Assembly (NCBI RefSeq): GCF_030818655.1
Contig: NZ_JAUTAN010000001.1
Location: 1,054,001 to 1,118,000, forward strand
Origin: Nocardioides zeae
GTDB lineage: Bacteria > Actinomycetota > Actinomycetes > Propionibacteriales > Nocardioidaceae
Length of the DNA stretch: 64,000 nt
Direction: 5' to 3'
Part shown: positions 40,282-48,872 of the stretch, piece by piece
Layout of the letters: each line of letters begins with the position of its first letter
Numbering within the stretch: position 1 is the stretch's first letter
Program-made: the position numbers and the translations under genes
Notes under the pieces: model-generated
Databases searched by the model: none
What the model saw: the letters and a program-made list of their open reading frames with translations, nothing else
Told to the model about the DNA's origin: nothing

Positions 40282-40370
40282 TTGCGTCGAGCGCGCGGAA
40301 CAGGCGCAAAAAGGACGCATAAGCAAAGAACAAAAGCGATCCTCGCACGACTAGAGCGCTTTCGTTGCGC
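40282..40370. promoter_or_regulatory. Lrp-type control region of the bkd operon
   Basis: The AT-richer gap between the Lrp gene and the operon has repeated TTGCG/CGCAA half-sites: TTGCG at 40282, GCGCAA at 40304-40309 and TTGCGC at 40365-40370 (the last two form an inverted repeat). Such spaced half-sites fit wrapping by an Lrp octamer. Confidence 0.5.
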
Positions 40371-40425
40371 GTGGTTCACGTCACCCGCCAGGCTCCTGCG
40401 CACACCCGGAGATGAAGGAGACCCC

Positions 40426-41451
40426 GTGGAGCCGACCCTGGACCTGCGCGCCGCACTGCGCGACATGATCCTGGCGCGACGCGTCGACACCGAGGCGATC
40501 GCCCTGCAGCGGCAGGGGGAGCTCGGCCTGTGGCCGTCGATGCTCGGACAGGAGGGCGCCCAGGTCGGTGCCGGCTCGGCGCTCCGGCCGCGGGACGTCG
40601 TCTTCCCGACGTACCGCGAGCACGCCGTCGCCTGGTGCTTCGGCGTGGACCCGGTGCAGCTGCTCGGCCTCTTCCGCGGCACGACGATGGGCGGGTGGGA
40701 CCCGGCCGAGCGCGGCTTCCAGCTCTACACGCTCGTCATCGGCGCGCAGACGTTGCACGCGGTCGGCTACGCCATGGGCATCGTGCGCGACGGGGACGTC
40801 GGCACGGGCGACCCGGACCGGGACCGCGCCGTACTGGTGTTCCTCGGCGACGGCGCCCTCAGCGAGGGGGAGACGAACGAGGCGTTCGTGTGGGCCGCCG
40901 CCCAGAACCTGCCGGTCGTCTTCTTCTGCCAGAACAACCAGTGGGCCATCTCGGCGCCGTTCAGCGTGCAGAGCCGCGTACCGGCCGCCCAGCGCGCCTC
41001 CGGCTTCGGCTTCCCCGGCGTGCAGGTGGACGGCAACGACGTCGCCGCCTGCCACGCCGCCACCGAGCAGGCCCTCGCCCAGGCCCGCGCGGGCGGGGGA
41101 CCGACCCTCATCGAGGCCGTCACCTACCGGCGCAACCCGCACACCACGTCGGACGACGACCTGCGCTACCGCGACGCCGCCGAGAACGACCACTGGCGCG
41201 ACCTCGACCCCGTCGACCGGCTGCGCACCACGCTCCTCGAGAGCGGCGCGATCGACGACGCCTTCCTCGCGGCCGTCGCCGCCGAGGAGCAAGAGCTCGC
41301 CGAGCGCCTGCGCACGGGCTGCCGCGCGCTCCCGGTCCCGTCCCACGACGACCCGTTCCTCCACACGCTCCACACGATGACGCCCGAGCTCGCCCGGCAG
41401 CGCGACGAGCACCTCGCGTTCGTGGCGGCCGGTGAGGAGGGCCCGGCATGA
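40426..41451 (+). CDS. bkdA: Branched-chain 2-oxoacid dehydrogenase E1 alpha subunit
   Basis: 341 residues from GTG 40426, with AAGGAG 5 nt upstream. ThDP/Mg motif GDGALSEGETNEAFVWAAAQNLPVVFFCQNN, and the phosphorylation-loop equivalent TYRRNPHTTSDDDLRYR. It forms the alpha2beta2 E1 that decarboxylates branched-chain 2-oxoacids from Val, Leu and Ile and transfers the acyl group to E2 lipoyl. First gene of the operon; the stop overlaps the beta-subunit ATG. Confidence 0.9.
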   Translation: MEPTLDLRAALRDMILARRVDTEAIALQRQGELGLWPSMLGQEGAQVGAGSALRPRDVVFPTYREHAVAWCFGVDPVQLLGLFRGTTMGGWDPAERGFQLYTLVIGAQTLHAVGYAMGIVRDGDVGTGDPDRDRAVLVFLGDGALSEGETNEAFVWAAAQNLPVVFFCQNNQWAISAPFSVQSRVPAAQRASGFGFPGVQVDGNDVAACHAATEQALAQARAGGGPTLIEAVTYRRNPHTTSDDDLRYRDAAENDHWRDLDPVDRLRTTLLESGAIDDAFLAAVAAEEQELAERLRTGCRALPVPSHDDPFLHTLHTMTPELARQRDEHLAFVAAGEEGPA

Positions 41452-42443
41452 GCACCGAGACGAAGAACCAGGCCATGGCCCACGCCCTCAACCAGGCCCT
41501 GCGCGACGAGCTCGACACCGACCCGAAGGTGCTCCTCGTCGGCGAGGACATCGGTGAGCTCGGCGGCGTCTTCCGCGTCACCGACGGGCTCGCCAAGGAC
41601 TTCGGCGGCACCCGCGTCGTGACCTCACCCCTGGGCGAGGCGGGCATCGTCGGCAGCGCGATCGGTCTCGCGATGGCCGGCTACCGCCCCGTCGTCGAGA
41701 TCCAGTTCGACGGCTTCGTCTTCCCGGCGATGAACCAGATCGTCACGCAGCTCGCCAAGTACCGCCACCGCTCCGAGGGCCGTGTCAGCCTCCCCGTCGT
41801 CGTCCGCATCCCCGTCGGTGGCGGCATCGGCGCCATCGAGCACCACAGCGAGTCACCCGAGGCCTACTTCGCGCACACGCCCGGGCTTCGCGTCGTGTGC
41901 CCGTCGACGCCGCAGGAGGCGTACGCCCTCATGCGCGCGGCCATCCGCTGCGAGGACCCCGTCATCTTTCTCGAGCCCAAGAAGGCGTACTGGAGCAAGG
42001 GTCCCGTCGACCACGCCGCGGGCGCCGCTCCCCGCGAGGCCCTCGACCGCGCCCGTGTGGCCCGCGAGGGCGACGCGCTGACGATCGCGACGTACGGCGC
42101 CCTCACGGCCACCGCGCTGAAGGCCGCCGACGAGCTCGCCGCCGAGGGCACCGAGGTGGAGGTCATCGACCTCCGCACCATCGCACCGCTCGACCACGAG
42201 ACGGTCGTGGCCTCCGTGCGCCGTACCGGCCGCCTCGTCATCGCCCACGAGGCCTCCCAGTCCGGCGGCATCGGCGGCGAGCTCGCCGCCCGCGTCCAGC
42301 GCGACGCCTTCTTCGAGCTCGAGGCGCCGGTGCTCCGCGTCACGGGCTACGACACGCCGTACCCCGCCAGCCGCCTCGAGGAGGAGTGGCTCCCGGGCCT
42401 CGACCGCCTGCTCGACGCCTGCGACGCCAGCCTCGCCTACTGA
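41448..42443 (+). CDS. bkdB: Branched-chain 2-oxoacid dehydrogenase E1 beta subunit
   Basis: 331 residues from ATG 41448, ATGA overlap with E1 alpha. Typical blocks: VLLVGEDIGELGGVFRVTDGL, SPLGEAGIVGSAIGLAMAGYRPVVEIQF, and the C-terminal ASQSGGIGGELAARV and GYDTPYP. It completes the E1 active site with the alpha subunit. Co-translation with E1 alpha ensures equal amounts. Confidence 0.92.
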   Translation: MSTETKNQAMAHALNQALRDELDTDPKVLLVGEDIGELGGVFRVTDGLAKDFGGTRVVTSPLGEAGIVGSAIGLAMAGYRPVVEIQFDGFVFPAMNQIVTQLAKYRHRSEGRVSLPVVVRIPVGGGIGAIEHHSESPEAYFAHTPGLRVVCPSTPQEAYALMRAAIRCEDPVIFLEPKKAYWSKGPVDHAAGAAPREALDRARVAREGDALTIATYGALTATALKAADELAAEGTEVEVIDLRTIAPLDHETVVASVRRTGRLVIAHEASQSGGIGGELAARVQRDAFFELEAPVLRVTGYDTPYPASRLEEEWLPGLDRLLDACDASLAY

Positions 42444-42460
42444 CCGGAGTGACGACCCCC

Positions 42461-43775
42461 GTGAGCACCCCCCAGCAGTTCCTCCTCCCCGACGTCGGCG
42501 AGGGCCTCACCGAGGCCGAGATCGTGACCTGGCACGTCGCCGTCGGCGACACCGTCGAGGTCAACCAGACGCTCGTCGACATCGAGACCGCGAAGTCCGT
42601 CGTCGAGCTGCCGTCGCCCTTCGCCGGCCAGGTGCTCGCCCTCCTCGTGCCCGAGGGGCAGACCGTCGACGTCGGCACGCCGATCATCGAGATCGGTACG
42701 CCGCAGGCAGCGCCCAGCCCAGAGCCCGAGCCGACGGAGGACGAGCCCCAGCTCCTCGTCGGGTACGGCGCGCGCGAGGCCACCACGAGCCGTCGCCGCC
42801 GCGGGGGAGCGCGCCCGGCCGGGGCCGGAGCGACGGCGGTGGCCGACAAGCCCCGCGCCAAGCCGCCCGTCCGCAAGCTCGCCCAGGTGCTGGGCGTGGA
42901 CCTGGCGTCCCTCACGCCGAGTGGTCCCGACGGGATCGTCGTGCGCACCGACGTGCTGGCTGCTGCCCAGCAGGCCGGGCCGCCGCCCGTCCCCCGCTCA
43001 GGAGCCGCCGCCCGTTCCCGCACCGACCTCGGTTCCGGAGCCGACGCCGGCCGAGCCCGCGCCGTACGGCCTCGAGACCCGCATCCCCGTCAAGGGCGTG
43101 CGGAAGCAGACGGCGGCGGCGATGGTGTCCTCGGCGTTCACCGCGCCGCACGTGACCGAGTTCGTGACGGTCGACGTCACGGCCACGCTCGAGCTGCGCG
43201 ATCGGGTGCTCGCCCGGCGCGAGTTCCGCGACGTGCGCGCGACGCCGCTGGCGTTCGTGGCGCGGGCCTACCTGCACGCGCTGCGGCGTACGCCGATGGC
43301 GACCGCCCGCTGGGACGAGGCCGCGCAGGAGATCGTGGTGCCCGGGCAGGTCAACCTCGGCATCGCCGCGGCCACCCCGCGGGGGCTCGTCGTGCCCAAC
43401 GTGAAGGCCGCCGACCGCATGGATCTCCGCGACCTGGCGGTCGCCATCGACGACCTCGCGCAGACGGCGCGCGCCGGGCGGACGACGCCCGAGTCGATGG
43501 CCCACGGCACGACCACCATCACCAACGTCGGCGTCTTCGGCGTCGACACCGGCACGCCCATCCTCAACCCGGGGGAGACGGCGATCCTCGCGGTCGGTGC
43601 CATCCGCCGTACCCCGTGGGTCGTCGGTGAGGGCGCCGACGAGCGCATCGAGCCCCGCTCGGTGCTGCAGCTCGCGCTGTCGTTCGACCACCGGGTGCTC
43701 GACGGCGCCGAGGGATCCCGCGTGCTCGCCGACACCGCGGCGATCCTGCGCGACCCCACGGAGGCGTTCCTGTGA
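42461..43775 (+). pseudogene. bkdC: Branched-chain 2-oxoacid dehydrogenase E2 (lipoyl acyltransferase), frame-disrupted
   Basis: Starts GTG 42461 (GGAG 11 nt upstream). Lipoyl domain, residues 1-80, with the lipoylated Lys in DIETAKSVVELPS; E3/E1-binding domain PPVRKLAQVLGVDLASLTPSGPDGIV. The frame then breaks in a C5 run at 42991-42995, inside a Pro-rich linker. The catalytic domain continues in another frame to 43775 (KGVRKQTAAAMV, SFDHRVLDGAEG with the active His and Asp). One extra C restores a normal full-length E2. With functional neighbours on both sides, a homopolymer sequencing error is as likely as a true mutation. Confidence 0.85.
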
Positions 43776-45169
43776 GCGAGCACTACGACGTCGTCGTCAT
43801 CGGTGCCGGGCCGGGCGGCTACGTCGCCGCGGTCCGTGCCGCCCAGCTCGGCCGCAGCGTCGCGGTCGTCGAGGAGCGGTTCTGGGGCGGCGTCTGCCTC
43901 AACGTCGGCTGCATCCCGTCGAAGGCGCTCCTGCGCAACGCGGAGCTCGCCAGCCTGTGGCGCGACCGCGCCGAGGACTTCGGGATCGTCGGCGAGGCGC
44001 GGTTCGACTACGGACGGGCGCACGCCCGCAGCCGCGAGGTCGCGGACGGTCGGGCGGCCGGGATCCACTACCTGATGCGCAAGAACAAGGTCGTCGAGAT
44101 CGACGGGCGTGGGCGGTTCACGGGCCCCCGCTCCATCGAGGTCACGGCCGCCGACGGGAGCACGCGCACGGTCTCCTTCACCGACGCCATCGTCGCGACC
44201 GGCGCGCGCCCGCGGATGCTCCCCGGCGTCACCGCCTCGGCCAACGTGGTCACCTACGAGGAGGTCGTGCTCGACGCGACCCTCCCGCGCAGCATCGGCA
44301 TCGTGGGCGCCGGCGCGATCGGGATGGAGATGGCCTACGTGCTGCAGGCGTACGGCGTCGAGGTGACCCTCCTGGAGTACGCCGACCGCGTGCTGCCCGC
44401 CGAGGACGCCGACGTCTCGAGCGCGATGGCCAAGGCCTACCGCGGGCTCGGGGTCACCGTGCGCACCGGTGTGCGCGTGGGATCGGTGACGGACCGCGGC
44501 GACGAGGTGGAGGTCGCGTGGACCGGCGCGGACGACGTACCGGCCCGGGAGCCCTTCGACCGCGTGCTCGTCGCCACCGGGTTCGTCCCCAACTCCGAGG
44601 ACCTCGGCCTCGACGTTGCCGGCGTGGCCGTCGACGACCGCGGCGCCATCACCGTCGACGCGCGGATGCGGACGAATGTGCCCGGCATCTACGCCATCGG
44701 CGACGTGACGCTGCAGCTGCAGCTCGCTCACGTTGCGGAGGCCATGGCGGTCGTGGCGGCGGAGACGCTGGCCGGGGCGGTCACGATGGAGCTGGGCGAC
44801 CTGCGGATGATGCCGCGCGCCACCTTCTGCCAGCCCCAGGTGGCGAGCTTCGGCCTCACCGAGGCCCAGGCGCGCGCCGAGCACGGCGAGATCCGCGTGG
44901 CCAAGTTCCCCTTCACGGCGAACGGCAAGGCGCACGGTCTCGGCGAGCCCGTCGGCTTCGTCAAGGTGCTCGCCGACGCGAACGGCGCGCTCCTCGGCGG
45001 GCACCTCGTCGGCCCGGACGTCGCCGAGCTGCTGCCCGAGCTGACGCTGGCGCAGAAGTGGGACCTCGGGTCGTTCGAGCTGTCCCGCAACGTGCACGTG
45101 CACCCCACCCTCGGGGAGGCGCTGCAGGAGGCCTTCCACGGGCTCGAGGGCCACATGATCAACCTGTGA
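43772..45169 (+). CDS. lpdA: Dihydrolipoyl dehydrogenase (E3)
   Basis: 465 residues from GTG 43772, overlapping the E2 stop (GTGA). FAD motif VVVIGAGPGGYVAAVRAAQLG, redox disulphide GGVCLNVGCIPSKAL, NAD motif IGIVGAGAIGMEMAYVLQAYGVEV, and the C-terminal His-Glu pair in HVHPTLGEALQ. It reoxidises dihydrolipoamide of E2 with NAD+. Last gene of the operon. Confidence 0.93.
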   Translation: MSEHYDVVVIGAGPGGYVAAVRAAQLGRSVAVVEERFWGGVCLNVGCIPSKALLRNAELASLWRDRAEDFGIVGEARFDYGRAHARSREVADGRAAGIHYLMRKNKVVEIDGRGRFTGPRSIEVTAADGSTRTVSFTDAIVATGARPRMLPGVTASANVVTYEEVVLDATLPRSIGIVGAGAIGMEMAYVLQAYGVEVTLLEYADRVLPAEDADVSSAMAKAYRGLGVTVRTGVRVGSVTDRGDEVEVAWTGADDVPAREPFDRVLVATGFVPNSEDLGLDVAGVAVDDRGAITVDARMRTNVPGIYAIGDVTLQLQLAHVAEAMAVVAAETLAGAVTMELGDLRMMPRATFCQPQVASFGLTEAQARAEHGEIRVAKFPFTANGKAHGLGEPVGFVKVLADANGALLGGHLVGPDVAELLPELTLAQKWDLGSFELSRNVHVHPTLGEALQEAFHGLEGHMINL

Positions 45170-45216
45170 TCGCCGGTCCCGGGATGCGTCGGCGTCTCGA
45201 GGGTGTTGCTCCCGTC

Positions 45217-45588
45217 ATGAGCAACCGACCGCACCTCATCCCGGACGAGACCCACCCCATCACCGTCACCCCGACGGACGGCCACGTCGTCGTCGCCCGC
45301 AACGGCCGCGTCATCGCGGAGACCGACCGCGCGCTGACGCTGCAGGAGGCGTCCTACCCGCCGGTGCAGTACGTCCCCCTCGCCGACGTCGACGCCGCCG
45401 TGCTGGAGCGGACCGACCACGCGACGTACTGCCCCTACAAGGGCGACGCCGGCTACTACTCCCTCGTCGACGGCGACGCGCGCGCCGAGAACGCGGTGTG
45501 GACCTACGACGCGCCGTACGACGCCGTCGCGCCCATCGCCGGCCACGTCGCGTTCTACCCGAACGAGGTGGAGGTCAGCATCGCCTAG
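45217..45588 (+). CDS. DUF427 domain protein
   Basis: 123 residues from ATG 45217. TPTDGHVVVARNGRVIAETDRALTLQEASYPPVQYVP followed by ATYCPYKGDAGYYSL and VAFYPNEVEV are DUF427 hallmarks (the C-P-Y-K-G-x-A-x-Y/W motif). Single-domain, cytoplasmic. Function unknown. 47 nt after the E3 gene; could be read from the same transcript. Confidence 0.88.
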   Translation: MSNRPHLIPDETHPITVTPTDGHVVVARNGRVIAETDRALTLQEASYPPVQYVPLADVDAAVLERTDHATYCPYKGDAGYYSLVDGDARAENAVWTYDAPYDAVAPIAGHVAFYPNEVEVSIA

Positions 45589-45591
45589 CCT

Positions 45592-46578
45592 TCAGCGGGC
45601 CGGCTTCGGACGCATGCGGATGCGCGAGGTCCAGTCGAAGCCGTCCCAGAACCGCTCGTCGGCCATGCCCTGGGGGTCGGCGTAGAAGCCCGGCTCCCGG
45701 GCATCCGGCCCTGAGCCGTCGGGTCCGAGATCGTCGCCCGCCGGGTCGGTGGCGGCTTCGATCGGGTCCTCCGTGGCATCGGGTGCCGGCAATCGCCCGG
45801 CTCCGTTGTCACCGGTCAAGCCGTGGTCGCGCAGCCACGCCTGGGTCACTTCCGATGACTTCAACGCGGCGACCGTCATCTCGAGCTGCAGGTGGTTGCC
45901 CTTGATGAGGCCTCTGGCGACAGGCACCCGGTCCGTTGCGGCGACCAGGTTGACGAGTGGCAAGAAGTTCTTGCTCATCGCTGGCGTCAGCGTGCCCACC
46001 ACCACGGAATCGACCTCGACCTGCACGACCTCACGAGTGGTCCGAGCGAGCTGCTCCTCATGGGCGTGCAGGCTGCAGTAGACCCAACCTGCTCCCTCTG
46101 GCTGGATCCACGGACGTGCCTCAACGCTGCTGGGGTCAACCGTCACGGCGACCTTCTGCTTGCGCCCCTCCGGGAGCTCGACGTGCGCCGCGGTGGGTGG
46201 CGCGTTGAGGGGCTGCAGCAGGTGGGGCTCGGCAAGGGCGATGTACGAGCTCACCCACACGCCGTCGCCCGCGTCCTCCGGCTGGTAGCTGTCGTAGACG
46301 TTGACGCGGGCCGTCACGCGCGGGAGGCGTCCCTGCGCGGTCAAGGCAGCGAGAACGGGCAGGTACGAAGACGCCACCTCGACCGGGACCCATCCCACGG
46401 CGACTCCGCTCACCTCGGCGCGGAGCTTCGAACCGTCGACGGACAGGGTGGCAGTGCTGCGCAGCTCGTCACGGCCCGCGCTCGTGGAGCCGACGAGTGC
46501 CCGGACCGCGGTCTTGTCGGCGGGTGGTTCCAGCGGGACGTACGCGCCCACTTGGCCCCACAGGTCGAACATCTGCAT
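45592..46578 (-). CDS. Duplicated-domain protein with C-terminal DUF2510
   Basis: 328 residues from ATG 46578. Two similar domains: residues 20-110 (TATLSVDGSKLRAEVSGVAVGWVPVEVASSYLPVL) and 140-240 (KVAVTVDPSS, VEVDSVVVGTLTPAMSKNFLPLV). They share the 'V-G-x-L/V-P ... S-x-x-Y/F-L-P' layout of HIRAN-like or YcaQ-type small beta domains. A Pro/Asp-rich linker follows, then PGFYADPQGMADERFWDGFDWT, a clear DUF2510 tryptophan motif usual near actinobacterial membrane or secretion proteins. Function unknown. Confidence 0.72.
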   Translation of the reverse strand: MQMFDLWGQVGAYVPLEPPADKTAVRALVGSTSAGRDELRSTATLSVDGSKLRAEVSGVAVGWVPVEVASSYLPVLAALTAQGRLPRVTARVNVYDSYQPEDAGDGVWVSSYIALAEPHLLQPLNAPPTAAHVELPEGRKQKVAVTVDPSSVEARPWIQPEGAGWVYCSLHAHEEQLARTTREVVQVEVDSVVVGTLTPAMSKNFLPLVNLVAATDRVPVARGLIKGNHLQLEMTVAALKSSEVTQAWLRDHGLTGDNGAGRLPAPDATEDPIEAATDPAGDDLGPDGSGPDAREPGFYADPQGMADERFWDGFDWTSRIRMRPKPAR

Positions 46579-46768
46579 CAGCCGCTACCCCCGTCGTCGT
46601 GCTCGGTCATCCGGATTGTTTCGGATCGGAGGTCAGCACGTGGGCAGATTCAGTGAGTGACGGCCCAGGCTCGGCAGCGCGCCGCTGATGCGCGGAGCCA
46701 GGGTGCGGGTCATGGCCGTGCAAGCGACCATCGCCGCTCTGCGGACTTTCATCGCCGAGCGCGTGGCG

Positions 46769-47323
46769 TCACTCAGAGGCCGCCGTGCCACGGGAGTCGT
46801 AGTCGTCGACGTACCGACGGATCGTCGCGATCTTCAGGTAGAGCCGTAGCGGGTCGACGCCGGTGGGGAGGAACCCGTGGCCCCGGTACCACGGCACGAG
46901 ACCTTCGTTGTCCGCGTCGACCACGAGCAGTCGACCGCCCCCGGTGGCACTGGCCGCCAGGACTTGGCGGAAGGCGCCCAGCACCAGCTGGGTGCCCCAC
47001 AGGTTCACCTGGTCGCCCCGGTAGGTGTGATCGAGCGCGAGCTTGGCCAGGAGGTATCCGGGGATCGGATCGAGCCCGCCCGACCGTGCGCTGCCCGGTA
47101 CGGCACCGCGCACCACGCCTGTCGGAGCAAGCGCGAAGTAGCCCACCACTCGCGCCCCGGATGGCGCATCGCGGACCAGCACGGTGACGGCGGCCGTGCC
47201 GCTTCGGACTGCCGACAGGGCGGAGGCCCGGAGCCAGCGGTCGTAGCGCTCGTCGCCGCAATCGAACGTGGTCAGGTCGTGGTGGGGACCCGCTGGCTCG
47301 AAACGGTGGTGGGGCTGCGGCAC
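46769..47323 (-). CDS. GNAT-family toxin (TacT-like)
   Basis: 184 residues from GTG 47323, directly after the antitoxin stop (TAG then GTG). HDLTTFDCGDERYDRWLRASAL is the TacT/AtaT start; LLAKLALDHTYRGDQVNLWGTQLVLGAF is the acetyl-CoA-binding region, where the canonical R-G-x-G-x-G is replaced by a longer RGDQVNLWGTQ. Such toxins acetylate charged tRNAs and stop translation. The length and ending match the family. With the upstream DUF1778 protein it forms a type II toxin-antitoxin pair. Confidence 0.83.
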   Translation of the reverse strand: MPQPHHRFEPAGPHHDLTTFDCGDERYDRWLRASALSAVRSGTAAVTVLVRDAPSGARVVGYFALAPTGVVRGAVPGSARSGGLDPIPGYLLAKLALDHTYRGDQVNLWGTQLVLGAFRQVLAASATGGGRLLVVDADNEGLVPWYRGHGFLPTGVDPLRLYLKIATIRRYVDDYDSRGTAASE

Positions 47324-47590
47324 CTACGAGATCCGGGGGAGCGAGGCCAGCTTGTCCCGCAACGCGGGCGCGTCGTCAGCGATGTCGAGAGACATGACGA
47401 GCGCGTCGAAGACCTGCGGATCCAGCAGGGTGATCTCGGCGCGAGCGACGATCTTCTCTGCCTCGGCCCGCGCCGCACCGGTGACGAAAGCAGACTTGCT
47501 CATCTGGGTGAGCTCGGCCGCGCGCGTGATCAACTGGTCCGTTGCCTCGTCGAGACGGGTCTCGAATCGCTTCGTCCTGGTCGCTGTCAC
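47324..47590 (-). CDS. DUF1778 (TacA-like) ribbon-helix-helix antitoxin
   Basis: About 88 residues from GTG 47590 (GTG 47593 also fits), with GGGAG upstream. TATRTKRFETRLDEATDQLITRAAELTQMSKSAFVTGAA is the RHH DNA-binding part of DUF1778 antitoxins. The C-terminal part (LLDPQVFDALVMSLDIADDAPALRDKLA) is the segment that wraps the GNAT toxin and blocks its active site. It likely represses its own operon. Confidence 0.85.
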   Translation of the reverse strand: MTATRTKRFETRLDEATDQLITRAAELTQMSKSAFVTGAARAEAEKIVARAEITLLDPQVFDALVMSLDIADDAPALRDKLASLPRIS

Positions 47591-47660
47591 CACGTCGCTC
47601 CCTACGCGTACGGCATATGTACGGACAATCGTAGAGCGGTGTCGACCGATTGCCAAGGGG

Positions 47661-48155
47661 TCACGCCCACCGCGTCGCCGCTGACGCGGGCGTGCCGGTG
47701 AGCACCCGTACGGCGAGGTCGGTCGTCGCCTGGACGTTGAGGAACCCCACGACGCGGCTCACGCGGTCGATGTCGAGGGGGAGGAGCCCGGGGGTGCCTG
47801 GTACGTCGGGGGTGAGCCCGAGGTCGAGGTCGTCGTGGCCGCGCATCATCGCGACGTTGAAGTCGTAGCGCTCGCGGGCGCCCGGCGCGGCCAGGTGCTT
47901 GACGACGCGTGCACCGAGGCGGCGTCCGCCCTGGTCGAGCGACCACGAGTCGAGGGCCTCGGCGACGTTGCGCCCCTCGTCGTGCTCGATGTCGGCCCAC
48001 ACGGCCTGCATGGATCCGGCGGCATCGAGGAGGGCGGCGGCGGTCTTTTCGCCGAGGCCGGGCACGCCCGGGAGGTTGTCGATCGCGTCGCCGCGCAGGG
48101 CGGCGTAGGCCAGGTAGTTGGCGGCGGCGACGCCGTACATGGTGTGGAGGCGGCG
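47661..48155 (-). pseudogene. 5'-truncated copy of the 5'-3' exonuclease gene
   Basis: These 495 bp match 50086-50580 base for base except about a dozen substitutions, and cover only the C-terminal half of the exonuclease, from MYGVAAANYLAYAAL to the stop. The nuclease N terminus with most metal ligands is missing. One change is in the helix-hairpin metal region (GDAIDN here against GDASDN in the intact gene). It has no promoter of its own and is best read as a leftover arm of an integration. Confidence 0.9.
47661..48155. repeat. Direct repeat, left copy (495 bp)
   Basis: Starts exactly at the exonuclease stop codon and ends after GGAGGCGGCG. Partner copy at 50086-50580 in the same orientation. 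The sequence between the copies carries a P450 fragment and an MFS gene. Confidence 0.92.
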
Positions 48156-48201
48156 CGCTCTCGCTCAAGTCGGCGGGGCGGTCGCTGCGGTCACAAGCAT
48201 T

Positions 48202-48221
48202 CCCAGCCGGGTGTGGCTGGG
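48202..48221. other. Short hairpin next to the duplication boundary
   Basis: CCCAGCC (48202-48208) and GGCTGGG (48215-48221) form a perfect 7-bp stem with a 6-nt loop, 47 bp inside the inserted segment. It has no T run. It may be a rest of a terminator or of the inserted molecule. Confidence 0.35.
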
Positions 48222-48362
48222 TCGACCGGGCGGCGGTCGGTCCACGCCGTGCGCACGGCCAGTCTCGGCGCGTTCTCCGCAGCGGTGCTTCTGGATGGTT
48301 AACAATTTGGCGAAAGCGTGTTAGAACTCCTATCGATCGCTACTCGGTGATCAATCCACGTA

Positions 48363-48872
48363 TTGACGACGAAGGGAGGCGGAGTCCCTGCAGCCGCCAT
48401 GGCGTGGGGGTTGGTGGAACTCGCGAACCGACCGGACATCCAACGCAATCTTCAGAACGCTTCCATCGAGGTCTCCGAGGTGCGGAAGGAAATTCTTCGC
48501 CTGTGGCCGCCGAGCTGGCTCTTCGCCCGCGACGCTCTCGTTCAAATCGACGTCGCTGGACACAGGCTGCCGCGTGGATCCCACATTCTCATCAGCAGTT
48601 GGGTGCTTCACCGTACGACCGCTTGGGATGACGCAATGGCGTTCGCGCCCGAACGGTGGGCCGAAATGCCACCGCCGAACGCCTACATTCCCTACGGAGC
48701 AGGAAAGCGGTTCTGCATGGGGGCCAATTTCGCAAACGGACAGATCGACGCGTTCCTCGGCGTTCTGCGTGACAAGCGCATCTTTCCGGCGGGCGCTGCG
48801 GTGTACGGCTCGATCGATGACCGCGCAACGCTTGTCCCTGTGGGCTTGAAGTTCCGTGTCGGCAGCATCTAA
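48363..48872 (+). pseudogene. Cytochrome P450, C-terminal fragment
   Basis: About 170 residues, against 400-450 for a complete P450. The open frame begins (TTG 48363) within the I helix (GGGVPAAAMAWGLVELA), then has the K-helix E-x-x-R (EVRKEILRLWPP), APERW, and the haem loop YGAGKRFCMG with the Cys ligand. The first roughly 240 residues are missing. Upstream 48156-48362 is non-coding. It overlaps the MFS start by 17 bases, the remains of a biosynthetic or resistance operon carried in from elsewhere. Confidence 0.85.

Noticed and set aside
42461..43775. Programmed ribosomal frameshift in E2
   Set aside because: There is only a C run in a variable linker, with no slippery heptamer plus downstream structure, and E2 genes are not known to use frameshifting.
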